64,000 nucleotides of DNA, from assembly GCA_021613375.1 (NCBI GenBank), contig CM038726.1, forward strand, positions 13,956,841 through 14,020,840, read 5' to 3'. Numbering within the stretch: position 1 is the first letter of the stretch; each line of letters starts with the position of its first letter. The notes beneath the pieces are model-generated. The model was not told the DNA's origin and did not search any database. It saw only the letters and a list, made by a program, of their open reading frames with translations. A program made the position numbers and the translations under genes. Below, in pieces: positions 33,701-48,000 of this stretch. This DNA is from Megaleporinus macrocephalus. Lineage: Eukaryota > Chordata > Actinopteri > Characiformes > Anostomidae.

Positions 33701-36700
33701 AAAGCTAATAATGATGAAAATTGTGGTCATCTCATAATTACAGTCAGGGGATTAACAATTGTGGCAGGCCTTTTGATAACTTGTGGCTTGTTTAGACATC
33801 CAGCTCCTCAATATAGCATGCGAGCTACCACCAGTCCTCACACGACACAGCGAAAAAGCCACTTCTGTCAACTGTGATCTACCTTGTTTGTTGACTGCTG
33901 CAGGCCCCCCCGCACCCTGCCCCTGCCCCCCAGTCAGGAGAGTTCTCACACTGAGCTTGTGTTCACTTTCTCACCCTTCCCTTATACGCTTGTGTCTGCT
34001 GTTTGCCTTACCTCAAGACTGCTCCATCTGTGCCAGTGATTTGACACAACCCCTTTGTGACTTGTTTGGGCAAGAGCTGATGGTAGCCAAGAAGAAAAAG
34101 CCAGGCAGGGAGGTCTGGTTGCCAGGCTGCTCTCAGAGCATTTTGCTCGCTTCAAACACCGCTCTCATTAGTATGCGACTGAGTTCGAGGCATCTCAGAC
34201 TGGGTGTTTGTAACTCTGGAGAGTCTCTGCTTAAAGAAAAACGTGCTTGAAAACCCCGGCAGCCTTAATTATTTCATCAGTCTGTACCGTGGGTGACTTG
34301 GAGCCTGGTATCTCAGCTGGCAGGTCGTGCTTTATCTTCATCACTGCATCTGAACATCTGCGTCTGGGCTTTGCCATCACGCCGCCTGTTTTCAAGATAG
34401 TGTCATAGTCATGAGCTTACGCAGACGCCTAAAATTGCATCTTAAGATGGGCGTGCACGACACTATTTTTAGCTCGATGTTGAGCTCGATGTGCACCTTC
34501 TGATAAAACTTCAGGATCAGAAATAATTTTTCATAAATAACCAGAACTTCAAAGTGCTTGCTTTACAATTTCACATGAACTAGACTAGTTTGTAGTGGCC
34601 CAGTTCTTACTGCCGAACAGAATGAGCATTTAACCCTATGCTTATGCACAAGACCTTGCAACGTATGCAGGACCTTGAATAAGCATCTATTAGTTGCAGC
34701 TAGAAGTGGCACCTATCCATCAACACATTGGTTTTGGGCTGATATCAGCAAAAAATGGTAGATCATCAGTAAGAGGGGAAAACAAACAAATCTGGCCCGA
34801 TCCTTTAACAAACCTAGCCTGAAATGACACACAGCCACGTGTAGTGATTGTCATGAGCTGTGCATTTCTTCTGTGTGGTAGTTTGAGCTTGCTGGCCTCC
34901 TTTTAGATACTCCTCATAACCCTTTGATGCACAACTTGCATAAAAAGTGACCCAGCTGAGATTTTGTTTTCTTTGCAATAAATTGAGTTCACCAATCAAG
35001 GTTTCATGAACTTCTGAATGCACGTTTTTGATTGTTTTGACAAATCCTGAAACTAATTCAATTAAAATAATGATGTAAGGTAATCAAAAATGAGATTTTT
35101 AATGAACACATGGAACATTTTAAATAATTAAAGAAACTGATTTCAAGAGATATACCAAGGAGATACTCAGTAATACTTAAAATAATGTAGGAAATTAATA
35201 CAGGTCAAGTTTGGCCCGCGTTGTGCAGTAGAACGGGTTTGCTTGGCTTGTGCATCAAAGAGTTAAATAAAATGCTCAAATTATAATACTTTTAATGTTT
35301 AGTAGCTTTAAAAAAAAATCTGTTTTTTTATCAATTAATATTGACATGAGAGTAGAAATAAATGGGATTGTCCTCTGTAGTTTCTACATTTATAATTGAA
35401 ATCATGTTTCTGTAGGAAGCTTCTAAGTGCCTTAGACTTTGTTTTGAGATTGTTTTCAAGGCTGGTGAAGCGGTGCACCACTACACTAGCCCCCGCCCTG
35501 TACTCCCCTCCCACTGGGCTCTCTCTTTTGAGTGTACTCTCACAGACCACTGCACTGTTCAAACATGTTTCCTGCTCTGGGATTTGGTTCCTTTTATGAG
35601 GCCGTTTTCATAGTTAAGCAGTGTCGTCATGCTTCTGTACCATCCTCCGTTTTAGGTAAATGAGCAACATTTGTTTTTGAGCGTTTGCTGTGAGAATTGT
35701 TCTCAGGTGACTCGTAGCCAGCAGTTCATAGAGTGACGCATTTTTCCACTGCAGAGTTGTTAAACTTAAGTGTTGCAATAGTCTGTAGTAGTCTGTAGAT
35801 CATTGTGTAATTTGATTTGTGTGAATTGTTATTGTTCACCTGATTCTATAATGCTTTTGTTGCTTTATACATGAAAAACCTCAAGCAGCCTTTATTCTTC
35901 CCCCAGCCAGCCCCTAATCAATAAATACTTTTCATTTATTCATGATCCAGAACACCTGACTCAAGACGAGGGCTTTAGATCTCTGATTTCTTGGCTCAAA
36001 CTTAGGCTCTGCAGTAAAAGAAAAAAAAGTGGTATAACTTACTCAAATTTTACTGGTAATTGTCTGCTGAGTGGTGAACTGTTTTGTCTGTGCTTCATAT
36101 TCTCTGTTTTGAGTTTCTAACTGAATATTTTCACATTAGAACTTCAAGATGCCTGAGGTACGGGACCTGTCGGATGCCCTACCGGAGATGCCCATGGATC
36201 CCATCACTGGTGTTGGTGTTGTTGCCTCAAGAAACAGAGCCCCCACCGGCTATGATGTGGTAGGTGTCCTATAACATATCATGAAAGATCAGTGTTGTTC
36301 TTTCAGGTTTGATACTCTATTCAAATCTGAGATCTACTATGGGTGCTACTATGTTATAAGATGCCCCTAGAATTTATAAGCGCCCAGAGAAAGCCCAGTC
36401 CGTTGAGTGTGGATGAGAGCGTGGTTATGAGCCCTTACACCATGCTTATGAGAAATGACAGTAAAGACCACTTGATTTGACTGTTCCAAGACTTTTCTCA
36501 AATTCATTATATTCAACATTCCCAAATAGCAGATGAATGTGATGATGACTTTGCTTGCTCCAGAGTTTTTTGTGTTATGGTCATTAATTGAGCTGCATCT
36601 TGGATGGTCTGAAATAGAATTATAGGAACGTAAAATGAATATAGAATAACAGAAATATAATGTGTGCTGGTGTAGATGTTATTTCATGTTGTTGCTTTTG

Positions 36701-38968
36701 CTAGGCTGTCGATATGCTGACGTCTTAGAAAGGTATTAAAAACACTGAATATTAAGATTTGCAGCATCCTTGTCCTGGGTTGACTTGAACGATCCATCAA
36801 TTTATTCCTCCATTTGATTATTGATCTCTTGCCCTCCAACAACAGTGACTGTTCCCCACTATACTGATTTTTACAAATTTCAAATTAGCAGTAGAGAGCC
36901 TGTAGTTGCTTTTCAGGGCTGATTATTCAATTACTATATATTGCTATATATTAAATTACTATATGTTGTACTCCACATTGCCCATGTCTTTTTTTTTTTT
37001 GTTTTTAAGTCATAGATATTTGACATTCCTGCTGTTTGGTCAGGGTCAGGGGCGGGGTGGGGGGTGGGGGGGGGGGGGGGGTCAATGGTCAGCAGTGGAA
37101 AATATTTGGTAACTTGGAACAAACACAGGCCAGTCATTTAATTTGCACAAAATACTTGGCTGTACTGGCTCAGATTCAAAGGCATATCCGATTAAAGCTT
37201 TTTGAGTAACTTGAGCTATAAATGAAGCTGTTTTTCCAGTGCTTTACTTGAGAATGCCACCAGACATGTAGGACAGATCATACGACCAGATATGAGAGCG
37301 TTTTTCTGAATGTGTTAGTTTACGTGGCTGTAAAGATTTGTAAAGTAATAATACAGTTTAATACAGTTAGGGTGGTTCTTGATATGATTTTTTTGAAGCA
37401 ACAGAAAGAGTACTTGAAAATGTGCCTCATATTTATTAGAGCACTGAGCTTATAAATTTTTTTTATAGATATTTTATAGTAATGCTCTGGCCCCAGGCTA
37501 GTATATTAGCCATAAGGATATTGTACTGAGAGGCTTGCATTGTATGATACGATACAATATGCTGTATTGTTACACTGCGGTTGTTCAGTGATTTTAAACA
37601 GATCTTGTAGTCTGTGGGAAAGTTTAAGCTGTCTCACCGAGTCACTCTTTTCTCTTTTTTTTAAAAGGATACTCTGTACAGTGTTCAGCTTCAGTCTTTA
37701 CAGTTCAGTGTTAAGACTTTCTATTCTGGAGAACTGTGCTGAAAAGCAGTGGGACTGTGGTGTTTCCTTTGGCTGGCTTAGTTGTTGTCGACACCCCAGC
37801 ATGGACCAAAACAATGCTTCTTGTGTGATGTGAGGCAGCGGAGTTTGTGTGAAAGCCCACACCCCATTGCAACCCCCTCCCCCAACGTCATTCTCCAGCT
37901 GCAATTTACATGCAGACACAGACAGTGAATGAGAGCAAGAGAGACCGCTGTTGTGTCCGATGACTACAATGGATTGGTTGTCATTTTCCTGTCGGCTTCT
38001 CTGTTTCGGCCCATGGGTTCACATTTGGAACTCCCGAAAAGCCAGACTAATCATGTAGACTTTTTAGTTGTTACTTTTATTAATTTAATATAACAAGAAA
38101 GTATTTAATATGAATCTAGGTAGATGATAAACATTGGGGGTTTAACATGATAAGAGATTGAAGGTATCCTAGTGAATGTTGCATGTACTAATTACTTCTG
38201 AAATACTCTGTAAGCTTCTGTTTGGTTTGAGAACAGAGGATGATGTTATGTTGAGAAATTTGCATTTGCACAGGCTATTTATAAACTAAAATGATTTGAA
38301 AAATTCTTCTGACCAAAGACCTGTGACAGTTAGTTAGCAAGCCTAAAATCAAAGATATGCCTGCTCTTCTAATGTAACGCTCCTTGGTGTTTCTTTCTTA
38401 AATCTCTAGATTTACCCTTTCCATTCCGTCTAGTTAAAGATTGCACATGACTCACTGCTGGATTTTTGAACTTGTGCATCTCGGCCTCTCTTCATGTATT
38501 TTGCCTGTCATTGTGTTTTGGCTGGTGGATTTGAGTGGCCATCATCTGCCTTTAGCCTGTGATTGGTGGATTCATATATTTGTCTGTAGTTTGTGTGAAA
38601 CTGACCAGTTGACAGTCAAGAATCCCCCAAGAACTTACCCATCACAGTCTTTATCTGATTTTTTTTTTTTTTTTTTTTATGTTCCAAAATATTAAAGTGT
38701 TTCCTATATAGGTGGGTGAACTCCTCTTAGGTAATCGTGTGTAAAACCATGTTCCTGTAGTTCCAAGATTTCTTTGCACTGAACTGCTTGCAGTAGATAA
38801 CACTGTAAGTGTGTTTACACCTTGCACTGACATGTGCTTAATGTTATATTTATATTGTATCTGGATAAACTGCCAGAGAAATGATTAGCTTGCTTTTCCA
38901 CTTGACATGTGTTTGTGTGTGTGTATATGTGTGTGTGTATGTATGTATGTATGTATGTATGTATGTAT

Positions 38969-39033
<65 letters not shown>

Positions 39034-39052
39034 CATGTATGTATGCAAGCAC

Positions 39053-39088
<36 letters not shown>

Positions 39089-42000
39089 ATGCGTGTTTAT
39101 ATATAGATAGATAGATGTCCCATTGTAAAATAGTGATGCTGTATTGTCCTTCCCAGAAACACGGATGAATGAAGAGCATGTTGTTTTTAGTTTTATAGGC
39201 AGAGCTGTCTCTAAGCGGTCTGTGTTTCATGTAGTGTGTAAATCAGACTGAGCATAAAAGGCAGTGCAAGCAAAGAAATTGTAGGTTTCATTTTTAAGTA
39301 ATGGTCTGGTCAGACGTACAGTGTGATTTGTCACCAAAAACAAGATTTCTAAAACCACATAATGGATGTCTGGCTTTAGAGGACATTTAAGTAAAGCTTA
39401 ACCGGCCAACTGGCTAACAGAAAAACTGACAGGTGAGTTATTTGTATGCATTAGTTTCAGATGTGGTCTCTGTTGTTTCTGTACTTCAAAAGGACTGTTG
39501 TTAAGGCATGTTAAGGCACTCATTTACACTAACAACTCCATCATTCGTAGTAGGTTACTGGTTGTGGCATCAGCTTGTACTTAAAAACATACTTGGTCTA
39601 AAAAAAAAAAAAAAGAAGACCTCCTTGTTTAAGTTGATGCAAACCCTGGTACATACTGTGTTCCTCAAGCAAGTCTGCTGAATTCTCTTTTGTGTTTGTG
39701 CTTCTGCATTGAAATCTCAAGGATCACAAAATTCTATTAGTGGTAGATTTTCTCATAAATGTTGAAAACAGGAACTATGGGAACTTTTAGGATGTCTTGT
39801 CTTTGGCAGGTTCTCTCTAGCTGTCTGGCCTAAGATTAGCTTCCTTTGTCTGACATGTAGCACTTTTATCTTCTGTGGTCAGGATGCTGTGTGTACTGAC
39901 CTGGGAAAAAAGAGGTCAAGTAGTAGTGCTGTAGTAGTAGTAGTGCTCAGTTTGAAAAGAGAAAAGAGATCATTGGCATTGAACTAGGAGTGTGACAAGA
40001 CACTCATCTCACTATATTGGGTTCATGAGAGCGAGACGAGATTTTAAAAATATTTTTAAGAAAACTTCAAAGATGAAAAATATGTCCAGAACAATTAGGG
40101 CTGGGGCGACACCTCAATGCAATCAATTACAAAATTACATTGATTAGCAAAACATGCACTGAAAGCATGGATTAATCCGGAGTGGAATAAGCTGCAGCTA
40201 CAAACAGTCGCTTACCTGCATCTAAAGAAACACAACAGTGTGGTGCTCTGTCAGCTCTGCACAGTGGAGATGATCACAACAGTACAACTGTTATGCACGA
40301 GCACTTAAAGCACAAACACCCCTTGGCACAGCAGCTACACAGCAGCAAGTGTAATTTTGGACCTCTCACTGTGACCGTACTCTGTCTGATAGCTTTTAAT
40401 GTTATCGGTGTTTGCTCTGTGCCTGCAATAGCAAAGAAACATAAAAAGCATTTTCAGTTTAATAAGGTGCCGTATATAATGTTTTACTTGAGAATGTGAA
40501 GGGGTAAGTTCATGTGTAGAGTCATTACCGATTCTATTGATCCTTTCATTTATCTATTGCTGTGTGCCTGCTTCAGAGGGTCATATCCCCACGTTACGTT
40601 CCTGGACCAATACAAAATAGTTGCTCATATATATGCATTTTATTCTGACTCGGTCTTCTTTTTTTATGACAAAAAATACTATTTTACTGCAAAGAATTCA
40701 GTGTAACTTCATCATAACACAGTCTAAAGAGGAACAGATACAATATGGTGATACAGCTAAGACTACAGTGAAATGGCTCAAGGGCAACATGCCTTTTAAT
40801 AAATGTTTGTAACTGGCTCAAAACTACCCTCCTATTGGGAGTTCACTTCTCATAAAAATGAAGGAGTGCAACCAGATTAGGACTCTTAGGAATTGGATTA
40901 GTGTACATTATAAATGGTCTAGCTGGGAGTTAAAATGTTAACAGGGCTTTTTTTAAAATTTGCTTTTATATATATATATATAAAAAAAAACAAGCATTAC
41001 TTTCATGTGTACCAACTCTGAGAACATACTCAGAAAAATGAGAGATTTAAAAAAAAAAAAAACCTCATTGTTCATTCTGCTTGGTTTCCACAGGTTGCAC
41101 AAACCACAGATGGAATGGATGCTGATTTGTGGAAAGACGGCCTTTTCAAATCTAAGGTGACACGGTACCTCTGTTTCACGAGGGTCTTCTCCAAGGAAAA
41201 CGTAAGTAGACGTTTTTTCCCACCATTTAGGTCAGAATTTTGAATCTGAAATTCTGCTCATTCTTGGTGCAGTGTTTTTAGTTTGGTTTTATCTATGACT
41301 TCGAGGAGTTCAAGGATTTTACAGACAGTCTGTGAATATCTGGATGTTGACGAGGTTGCTGTCATTTTACTTTTAGGAGTTTTAAACAGTAAAACTAAGC
41401 CTCACTAACTTTTACTGAAGAACATCCTGTAGTCCATGTCCTGTATCATTAACATGTTATCAGTCTTCAATATACCTACTCCAGCAGTGCAGGGCAGACC
41501 TTACACATACTCACTCACAAGTTGTAGATTTAATCTTTACTCCTGTGGTCTACTCCCAGTCCAGTGAGGGCTGTCCCTGTTCTGAACAAAACATATTAAA
41601 CACGTTCAATATTTATGCCTCAGTATCCTGTAGCGTTCGGTGTAGTGTGAAACATGACTTTGGCATCATGCCTGAAAGACTCTAAACCAGTGAGAGCCGA
41701 GCTGAGCAGAACGGTTCACTGTATGTGGTAGCCGCTCTAAGCATGGCAGCTAAATCGAGAACTAAGTGGACTACAGAGGAGGTTAAACTTGATTTGGCAA
41801 TAGCTTGATTGTCTGTGTAATGTGTGTTTTTGTGTAGAAAGGTGTCTGAAAGTGTGTGGTTTTTCATTCAGGGCAAATCTTATGCTGTTGGGTCACTTTG
41901 ATGACTAACAATGATCAAAGACCAAAAAATAATAATAATCAAAAAGGTCCATGTAAGGCGGATCTCACATTTTTAACAATGCCAGCCATAACATAAAATT

Positions 42001-45000
42001 AAGCATTTTAATATTTGATTTGATTCTTTCAGGTTATGTAGGATCCTTACTGTAGGATCCTGTAAGAGTTGGCCAACGCAAGTTGAAAGAGCTTTTAGCT
42101 ACTTTACAAACAGCCTTCGTTCAAAATAAGCACTTAATAGACTGAGATTACGTGTGCACTTACATATTATGTGCTGCTAGTTTATATTTTGATCAAGTAT
42201 CTTAGCATACATGCAGCCACTGGCAATAGAACTACTACAAGTTTCCAGTTACAACTAGTGAAACAGAGCAGATGTTTAGACTCGCGCTTCACTGCTGCAT
42301 GTTGTTAGTAATATCTCTTTGCCTTTACAACAGTGGTAAACAGCAATAAGGCCCAAACATCATTAAGACTACTCCTTTACAGTATCCCTGTTTCAGCACC
42401 AGCCCTGAACCTTCAGACTGGAATGGGACATCACTAATTGTTTCCAGTTTCTAGGACCTGAAAGGAGGTTACATTTGTTCTTTAAAGATAACAATATTTT
42501 TTGTTGTTTAGTTTTTTTTTTTTGCCCCCTGCTCATATATTTGTCAACACACCGGGTGCTAAATCAAACTAGGGATGGACAGCCTGCCTTGGTTTTTAGT
42601 TTTGTGGTTGTCTTTTGAATCAACGTCTCGTTGGTGCTTGTGGTGCTTGTATAAAAAAAAAAAAAACACTGAACGTCAGTCCAGGAATGTCTTGTTTGTT
42701 GCATATTAAATAATGTATGCATGTAGGAAATTATGAAATTACGTCGATTAGCAGAACGTGTGTTGATGCGTTGCAATATGGCCGCGCCTACTGAAAGCAT
42801 GGATTAATCCGGAGCGTGAGCTGCGGCTACAATCACTCGTGTGCATCTAAATTTGTGGGAGTGTTTCACACAGAAACACAACAGTGTGGTGCTCTGTCAG
42901 CTCTGCACAGTGGAGATGATCACAACAGTACAACTGCTATACACGAGACCTTGAAGCTCAAACAACCCGTAGCACAGCAGCTACACAGCAGCAGGACAGC
43001 GCCTGATTACTTGTTTTTCTTATTTTAGCAGATTATTTTAAGGTTATTAACACGTGTAACATGTGTCTTTCTTTCCATAACAAAATAATAAAGAAATAAA
43101 ATATTAGTGTAATCAAAAAATTAGTCATTAGATTAATCGATTAAAAAATTAATTATAGCTGCAGCCTTATATGCAAGTCACATGGTAGGATCATATATAA
43201 AAAACTTTAATTTGGCTCATTTTAAAAGTGCTCTTTTTATTCTGTCATCTTTTTTTTCCAAAGAAGAGTATTTTGTTTCCACTAGTATGTTCTGTTTTAA
43301 TCTGAAGTATGATCTCTGTATCTCCTTATCTGTGAAGTCCATTGGCTTTACTGTGATCTAGGATAAAGCACAGAAGTGAAACTAATGTCTGGAGAAAAAG
43401 CTGCAATACTTTGTCTCACGGTCTGCTACTTAGACCATCTCTGTCTCTTGCTCTTGTATTGAGGTCAGCAGTGTCTCAGAGGAGGTTTCTCGTATGTTTT
43501 TTGGACATTACTCCAATTTCAGCAGCTGTGTTTTTTTATAATTGTGTGTCTACTGCTAGGTTACTTTGTGTCTGAATCTTAAATGCTTGCTACATACAAG
43601 AAAATGGGAATTCAAGTGATGTAAGCTGTATCATCTGCCAATTGTGCCAAGCACAGGAAGATTACAGAAGTGACTGATCGCTCTCTGAGGAGGGAACACC
43701 CGTTTAATGGGTGGCCTTTGTTTATTTAGGAGAGGAGGATTAAAGGGGAATTCCACTGATTCTTTAAGTCACTCATAGTGCATTTATATTTATTTATTTA
43801 CTGTGAAGGGGATGAGAGCAGGAGCCACTAAGGGTGCGTTTGAAATCGCCTACTTGTCTACTACTCAGTAGGTGAAATCAGTAGGCGAGCGCGACTAGTA
43901 CGTCTGAATACTCTGTAGACATTGAGTAGTAGACGAACAGTACCCGGATGACCTACTAAATCGACAGCCATTTTTATGTATGCGACCACAGCACACTGTG
44001 CTATCCCAATGATTCACCTGAAGCCATGGATGAAAACAAATCAGGTGGCTAAATTGGAGAAATCTCTGCCGATCACATATTTTGACTAAACATCCACCAA
44101 TACCGATACATAGCTGATCAATCTTTCCATCACTAGTGGTCTGACGTCTTGCATCACAGGACGTTGGTACCATGGCGGACGTATGGAGATTGTGAGATTG
44201 TGTGGATAAACTCGCCTACTGAAATTGCCTACTAGTCTGGCGCTTGAGCAGTACGTACTTGCTTTAATCTAGTAATCTAGATTTTGGACGCACCCTATGT
44301 CTCTGAGCCCAAATATAGCCATTTTATTAACCATTCAAACCAACCACTGAACCTAGACAGGTCTACTTAGTTTCTTATATAATGTTGACTGAGGCTGTGT
44401 ATTGGCGAGAACCTGACAGTACAGCACATCACAATTATGTGATGCAGGATTCAGTATATTGTGAACTTGTGTGATACTGTAAGCAAGGTGATGTATTGTG
44501 ATATGTGATAATTATTAATGTGTTTTAAATATAATTATGAGTGAAAGAGTGGACTGCTGAAGATGCATTAGAACTAGAGATGGACTTCAGCCTTTTTTGA
44601 GGCCGATTCCGATCGCCGATCACCTTTCAGCGCAATTGGCCGATAGCCTATACTGATACAGGGCGGGCTATATGTCACGGCAGGCTACATGTAGTTATTA
44701 GCGGAAGCAAGTCATAAAACATGGTCTAAACTGGTTTATTACCATTTTTAACAAGCTCATGTGAAACTGCATAATATTTTTAACTAAATTAGCAGTAAAT
44801 AAACAAAGTAAATCAAACAAATATCCCCAATACTGCAATCATTTAATTTAGACCCTTAATTTAAAAAAAGAAAAAGCTAATTAAATAAATGCAGTAAAAA
44901 CTGCAGTCATTAAACGCAGACTCTGTTATTTTAAACTACAATCTGTAATCATTAAATGTAGAATATTGAATTGTTGCTGCTGTTCTGTTTGTACTGGTCA

Positions 45001-48000
45001 GATCTGGTCTGTAGGTGTTCTGGGTTATTTGTTTTGTGCTAGCTGTGCGTGCTAGCTCTGCTGTTTGCTGATACTCACTGTATTCAGCCACGTGCAGTGT
45101 TATATCAGATAGTAGTGTTAAATGTCTTTGTCTTGGTTCCTCAACAAAAAACACTGATTTTTCTAATTTAAAAACATCCTGGATGAGTCTGCGACACTGC
45201 CAGATGGACGACATGCTTTCTATCAGCGCTTCCTTTTCTCGCGAAGCCGCTGCCTTAGTCAGTCTGTCAAAAAGGAAAGGGTATGTATTTCCAGCTAGTG
45301 GTTCAGATAGGAATTGCAGGGAGCTGGCCGGAGGGCTCCTCTTTCTGGATTAAACGCTAGCTGGAAATACAGAAATTAGGCTCATTTGTTTAACACCATC
45401 AATTGGCTCTCAGGATCGGCTAAACTGGAGAAATATCGTCCGATCACTGATCGCATATTTTAATTAACAGTCGGCCAATACAGATACATAGCCGATCGAT
45501 CCTTCCATTTCTAATTATAACACTGCTATCTAACAATTAAGCCTAACACCAAATGAACCACTGTCTGCCACCAGTCTGTGCACGTAGACTATGAACTGGA
45601 AAACTGTTACAGCAGCGGTTCTTAAATAACACAGTATCACACAGCATAATAATGCCATACTCAAGTGTATCTATACTTTCGTACACCCCCAATGTAGATA
45701 GTGGTGAAATAGCAGGAAATCTAAAAGGACAACTTTTGGTTGGGGCTGTTTTGCCTGAAGGTCAGAATCTACTCATGCTGTCGTAATGTGCTTAGCTTTT
45801 GAGCTCAGCATCAAACAGTTCAGACATCTTGTGACCCATCACACCCTCTGGGAGCAGTGACTGGTATATTTCTCTATGGTGCACTTCACATCAAACCACT
45901 CGGAGCAACTTGGTTTACACCCAAAACCATTCAATTATGCAAAAGATTAGAAAAAGATGGGGCTTATCCCATGTTAGAAGATGACAGAAAGCCGGTGATC
46001 AGTCATTTACTATGAAAGTAAGTCATTTGTAGTCGTAGCTGTGGTAACAAATGGAGTTAAGACTTTCTCAGCTTATGCTGTAGTGAATCAGCGGACCCAG
46101 CTAATTGCTCTGAGCAGTAGACGTGGCTTTGTCTGAGATAGTGAGCCTCTAGAACTGCAGCTCTTTGTTTCAATCAACATATTGTTCATATTCCCAATGC
46201 TGCAGCAAAATGGAGAAGGAGCTTTTTAATGTTTTAAAGAAAACCGTGATCCTGTGCATATTATTTATTTCAAATGTTCTTGTCAGTAGCTTGACAGTGT
46301 TCACGCCTACATGCTTCAATCAGAGATGCCTCATACCTTCCCACAAGAAACTTATGGTGACACATTAGACCTTTGTGACTCATAGTTTGAATATCCAGCC
46401 TGGTCTTACTGTATCTGTTATATTAAACTAACTGGGCATGTCTGTACTACTGGCTCACTGGTGGTGGGCGATATGGCAGATATAATACATCACAATGCAC
46501 AGTTTATCCCAAACTACTAAATCTTACTGTGAGAAATGTAATGTGAGTCCTTGTGTGCGTCTTTCCACAGAGTCATTTAGGAAACGTGTTGGTAGACATG
46601 AAACTCATCGACATTAAAGACACACTGCCTGTGGGCTTCATCCCAATCCAGGAAACCGTGGACACACGTAAGCATTACTTATGTTTTTTGATCCTGTGGT
46701 CTCTCTGCTTTTTTCTCCAGATGTGACTGTTTGTTTGCTTCAGACTTCTTAAGTGCAGGCGTTTTGCCAGAAAAGGTATCCAGGTATATGTCCTCCTGTA
46801 GGATAGCTAACTCTTAGAACCAAAGAGTAACTGTGCTTAATTGTAAAAGTATTTGCATGACAGAGTCACGCACGCCATATGTTGTTGTTATTATCAGGAG
46901 AGCCTGGACTACACAGATATGCTTTTATATGCTATAGATACTAACAGAATTGTGATATCTATGAATTTGCTCAATTTCTAAATCAAAATTTTCTTGGCGT
47001 CTGCGCAATGTTGTGTTTTTGCTTGTACAGGTCCTAAAACACACTTTTTCAGAAAAGATATGTCAAGAGTGTCTGTAATGTGGTAGTTCTCTTGTAATCT
47101 TATTGCTTGTTATTGAGTGAAAACAAATGGTTAACTTTTTTTGGGGGGGGGGTTGATTTTCTGTCATCTTGGATTTGTGAACCCTGATACACTGCAAGAT
47201 TTTTTTGTCTTACTAAAAATTAAGTTGCATGTTTACTGTCACCTACTATTAATACTACAATCAATGTAAATTTAAAAACTGTGCTAAATATTTTTACTTT
47301 AGTAGAAATAATTATCATGTTTATTGTTATTTATCTGTTAAAATGTGTATTAGTGTCTGATTTCTTAATTTTGAGTGGACTTCTTGTGAATTTGAACAGC
47401 GCTCCTTGTAGCATTATTCTGTCTCAGCTGTGGAAACACGGCAGAAGCGAACATGCTCATATGAGCCTGATTCCAGCGGCTTTGTGGTTATAGGCTGCAT
47501 TAAACCGTAAAGTTCTGATTATCAGCACAAAACTTTAAGTCAGTCAGTGGATCGATTGCGGCATGAGGGTTAGCCTGAATTCTATGCGCTTGGGCATTTA
47601 AATTGATATAAATTTGAATGGTGTTTATCAAGCTGGGTCTTTTTAAGCAGCTTTTTAATGTTTGAATTGTGGGCAGAGGTGGGTGAGATCACTTTAGCTA
47701 GGTAGGGCAGGGTTTGCTCAATGATAGTTATGAATAAGAGCGAATATTACAATAGGGAGCGGTTACTTTGGTATTTGGAACTGGAATGCTAGAGGTGGGT
47801 AAAATGGGGACAGGAGTAGGGGTCAAGTCATGTGCAAGCTCAGCAGAGAAATCATTAGGAATATCAAGATTTAGATGTCAGAACTGCTTATTTTCACAGT
47901 TGCAACAGGAATGTCGGATAGAACATTACAATTGTAAACCATCTGATAAGCAGTTTTTGGCAATTTGAGCACCACCACATGTTACATGTATTATATAGTT

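Larger units (their letters stand above)
30669..36139 (+). other. mvb12b: mvb12b intron 1
   Basis: About 5.5 kb from GTAAGC to TTTTCACATTAG. It contains a Tc1-like terminal fragment near 31782-31815, a diverged DNA-transposon relative at about 31850-32290, a hAT element at 32751-33688, and a unique enhancer-like stretch at 34020-34420. The rest is AT-rich with no gene. Confidence 0.75.
36260..41093 (+). other. mvb12b: mvb12b intron 2
   Basis: About 4.8 kb. Contains a G-rich run (37043-37081), a compound GT/GTAT microsatellite (38907-39117) and a hAT fragment (from 40096). A T-run lies at 38659-38678 and an A-run at about 39601. No other gene. Confidence 0.8.
41202..46570 (+). other. mvb12b: mvb12b intron 3
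   Basis: About 5.4 kb, mostly transposon debris: hAT/BED copy at 42725-43169, DNA element at 43831-44296, a fragment at 44385-44530 and a 939-bp hAT at 44575-45513. Between them the sequence is AT-rich; 43560-43760 looks unique. No gene. Confidence 0.8.

Noticed and set aside
38850..39230. 126-codon His/Thr-rich minus-strand frame and Cys/Val-rich plus-strand frames
   Set aside because: Direct translation of the GT/GTAT microsatellite.
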